Source of the DNA: Rhabditoides inermis | Lineage: Eukaryota; Nematoda; Chromadorea; Rhabditida; Rhabditidae | Length of the DNA: 64,000 nt | Direction: 5' to 3' | Assembly: GCA_963966185.1 (NCBI GenBank) | Contig: CAWZYM010000012.1 | Location: 128,501 to 192,500, forward strand | Shown: positions 62,517-64,000 of the stretch, in pieces | How the letters are laid out: each line of letters starts with the position of its first letter | Position numbering within the stretch: the stretch's first letter is position 1 | Notes under the pieces: generated by a model | The model's input: only the letters and a program-made list of their open reading frames with translations | Told to the model about the DNA's origin: nothing | Database searches by the model: none | Translations under genes and position numbers: made by a program

Positions 62517-63191
62517 AGGGAGAGAGAGAGAGAGCCCAGCCCACCTCGATAAAGTCGTGTCGAATGATGGCCGTCGGATCAACGTGATGTTCGCGAAACG
62601 AGCGGATAAAGTTGCGGCCGATCCACGTGTCCACCTGTACGGTAGCTACAGTAATCTACAGTATACCAATTATACCTACAGTACCGCATTTCTCACCCAC
62701 TATACCTACAGTACCCCTTCATATCTACAGTACTCACCGATCCGAACGTGTCGGCGCCCCAGTGCACCAGTCCCGAGGCGAAGTCGGCCGTGAAGATGCC
62801 CAGGACAGCCGAGACGAGAACGGTGAAGAGGAGCTGGAGAAGGGAGGGAGGTGGAGGAAAAGGGAGGAGTGGAAGAAGGGAGGGGTAACAGGGGGAGAAA
62901 GGAGGAGTAGGGAGAAGGAGCAGGAGCAAGATGAGCAGGAGAAGGATCAGAAGGAGAAGACAGAACAAGTACAAGAGGAGCAGAAAGCGACGAAACGGGA
63001 AGGAGTAGGAGGAGCAGAAGAAGATGGAGAACAAGGAGTAGGAGAAGGGGGAAAGAAGGTACATGAGTAGGAGCAGGAGCAGGAGCAGGCTGAACTGACC
63101 GAGTTGTCCCAGTTGCGTATCGAGTTGAATAGGACGGCGGCAAAGATTGACGTAGCCACGGTCACCGACAGCGTCTCCTGCACGCGCTTCT
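61449..63191 (-). CDS. plasmanylethanolamine desaturase (PEDS1/TMEM189/Kua), 5' end not found
   Basis: Seven minus-strand exons in phase: 63100-63191, 62738-62833, 62545-62634, 62207-62356, 61888-61980, 61597-61714, 61449-61498 (stop TAG), about 229 aa. This enzyme introduces the vinyl-ether double bond of plasmalogens in the ER membrane. All conserved histidine motifs are visible: [46 protein letters not shown] and [20 protein letters not shown]; the C-terminus [13 protein letters not shown] matches the human PRADDMKWAQKIK end. Hydrophobic helices lie in the first two exons ([31 protein letters not shown]). The 63100-63191 exon starts within a codon, so at least one upstream exon with the start is missing, either hidden in 63200-64000 or beyond the window. 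Every intron begins with a short CT or CTAC-rich repeat. Confidence 0.93.
62367..62534 (+). repeat. (GA)n microsatellite in PEDS1 intron
   Basis: A purine tract of about 165 bp (CT in gene sense) starting about 10 bases after the donor of the exon 62545-62634. Confidence 0.95.
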
Positions 63192-64000
63192 CTGCAAAGG
63201 AGAGGAGGTGAGAAGGTAGAAAGTTCCGTCGTCGCGAATGTGAAGCAGCTTGCGAGATCGTTTTCTCACTGGTTTCGTCTCATAATGTTGCAAGCTGTTT
63301 GACTAATGTGTGTAGACAGATTATCAGACTAACACTCCTGAGCGCTTCTCTGCAAAGGCGCGATGAGATGATCGGAAGAAAGTGCACATGGAGAGAACTC
63401 CTCATCTTATGAAGCTACTGTGTGCGTGGCAACATGTGCACTTGCTTCCTACTATACATGAGAAAACAGAAAAGTTCCGTCGACACGAATGTGAAGCAGC
63501 TTGCAAAATGATCGCTGATCCTCTCTCATGACCACGAGGTGTAGTGGTAACGCTCTCGCTTAGCAAGCAGATGTCCGCGGGTTCGACATTGGATTCTAAT
63601 CATTGTATACGGTATACCTAACCATCTTAATGTATCTCGTGGAAAGAGTGGAACTCATTTTTGCGGAATTCCTAGCCCACTATAGTGCAATGTAAACGTG
63701 ACAGTTCCGCATTTTGAAAAAGCTGCACGTAGGCTATATGAGCCTAGACGTAATATGAAACGGGAGGAGGGGGCGTAGACGTGACATCACTAGCACTTGC
63801 AGACGTGCAATGGTTAAATGCGAACTGGGCTATGATTCAGTGAACAGTGAACGATCAAGAGAAATGACGTGATATAAATGTGTTTTATAGCAATCCAGAC
63901 AATCTCGTCGTTTCTCGCAACACACACGCGCGCTCAAAGTACACACATGGCACATCGCCCGAGAAAGAAGCCCCCTCGACATTTCGCGCCCACTCTCACG
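63192..64000. other. PEDS1 5' region, duplicated acceptor and tRNA-like sequence
   Basis: A second copy of the exon acceptor sequence (GCGCTTCTCTGCAAAGG) is at 63342-63358, and a GTTCCGTCGxCxCGAATGTG block occurs twice (63221, 63473). No clear first exon of PEDS1 is recognised. The remainder is unassigned. Confidence 0.5.
63529..63590 (+). pseudogene. tRNA-like sequence (Ala AGC-like)
   Basis: GGTGTAGTGGTAACGCTC (A-box), CGCTTAGCAAGC (loop with AGC) and GCGGGTTCGACATTGG (B-box-like, with a broken T-stem) are in correct order and spacing, but the acceptor stem is not paired. Likely a tRNA pseudogene or SINE head. Confidence 0.6.

Overview
This window looks like nuclear DNA of a nematode, probably rhabditid-like; the species is not identifiable from the window alone. 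The main evidence is a complete Srh-type serpentine chemoreceptor gene (a nematode-restricted family), many short phase-consistent introns, 3' splice acceptors placed directly before start codons (as expected for spliced-leader trans-splicing), and an RTE-type LINE. All exon models were read by eye from splice signals, frame and splice-phase continuity.

Layout. 1-1958: foldback repeat and unassigned DNA. 1959-4092 (+): srh-like receptor, 9 exons. 4093-6560: palindromic MITE-like element and three tRNA-like sequences. 6580-8751 (+): C2H2 zinc-finger locus with broken frames. 8562-13110: inverted duplication, a hAT-type MITE with 8-bp target duplication, a long-TIR element carrying tRNA-like modules, and a 204-bp exact tandem duplication. 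About 13.4-18.4 kb (+): multi-exon gene I cannot identify. 19951-22393: three mobile elements nested inside each other, followed by a 5'-truncated RTE LINE (22.5-24.6 kb). 25.5-27.1 kb (-): a 74-aa gene and a damaged locus. 29341-37666 (-): PH-RA-RhoGAP protein (ARHGAP20-like), 25 exons, 891 aa. 39187-46639 (+): a tight same-strand cluster of C/EBP-gamma-like bZIP, neuroguidin (NGDN) and RNA polymerase III subunit RPC3 (POLR3C). 51128-60663 (+): ADAM10/SUP-17/Kuzbanian metalloprotease, 22 exons, about 913 aa. 61449-63191 (-): plasmanylethanolamine desaturase (PEDS1/TMEM189/Kua), 5' end missing or beyond the window.

The genes do not form one pathway. Neuroguidin (ribosome biogenesis) and RPC3 (Pol III transcription of tRNA and 5S RNA) are growth-related neighbours that may share an operon with the bZIP gene; the ADAM protease and the desaturase are convergent.

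The most unusual property is structural. In at least five genes, introns contain second (sometimes third to fifth) copies of the adjoining exon-intron junction, 60-300 bp away, from a 16-bp repeat to a 75-bp identical copy of an exon end. In addition, most intronic GA/CT microsatellites start within a few bases of a 5' splice site. Together these suggest frequent tandem duplication anchored at splice sites, relevant to intron growth, intron gain and alternative splicing.
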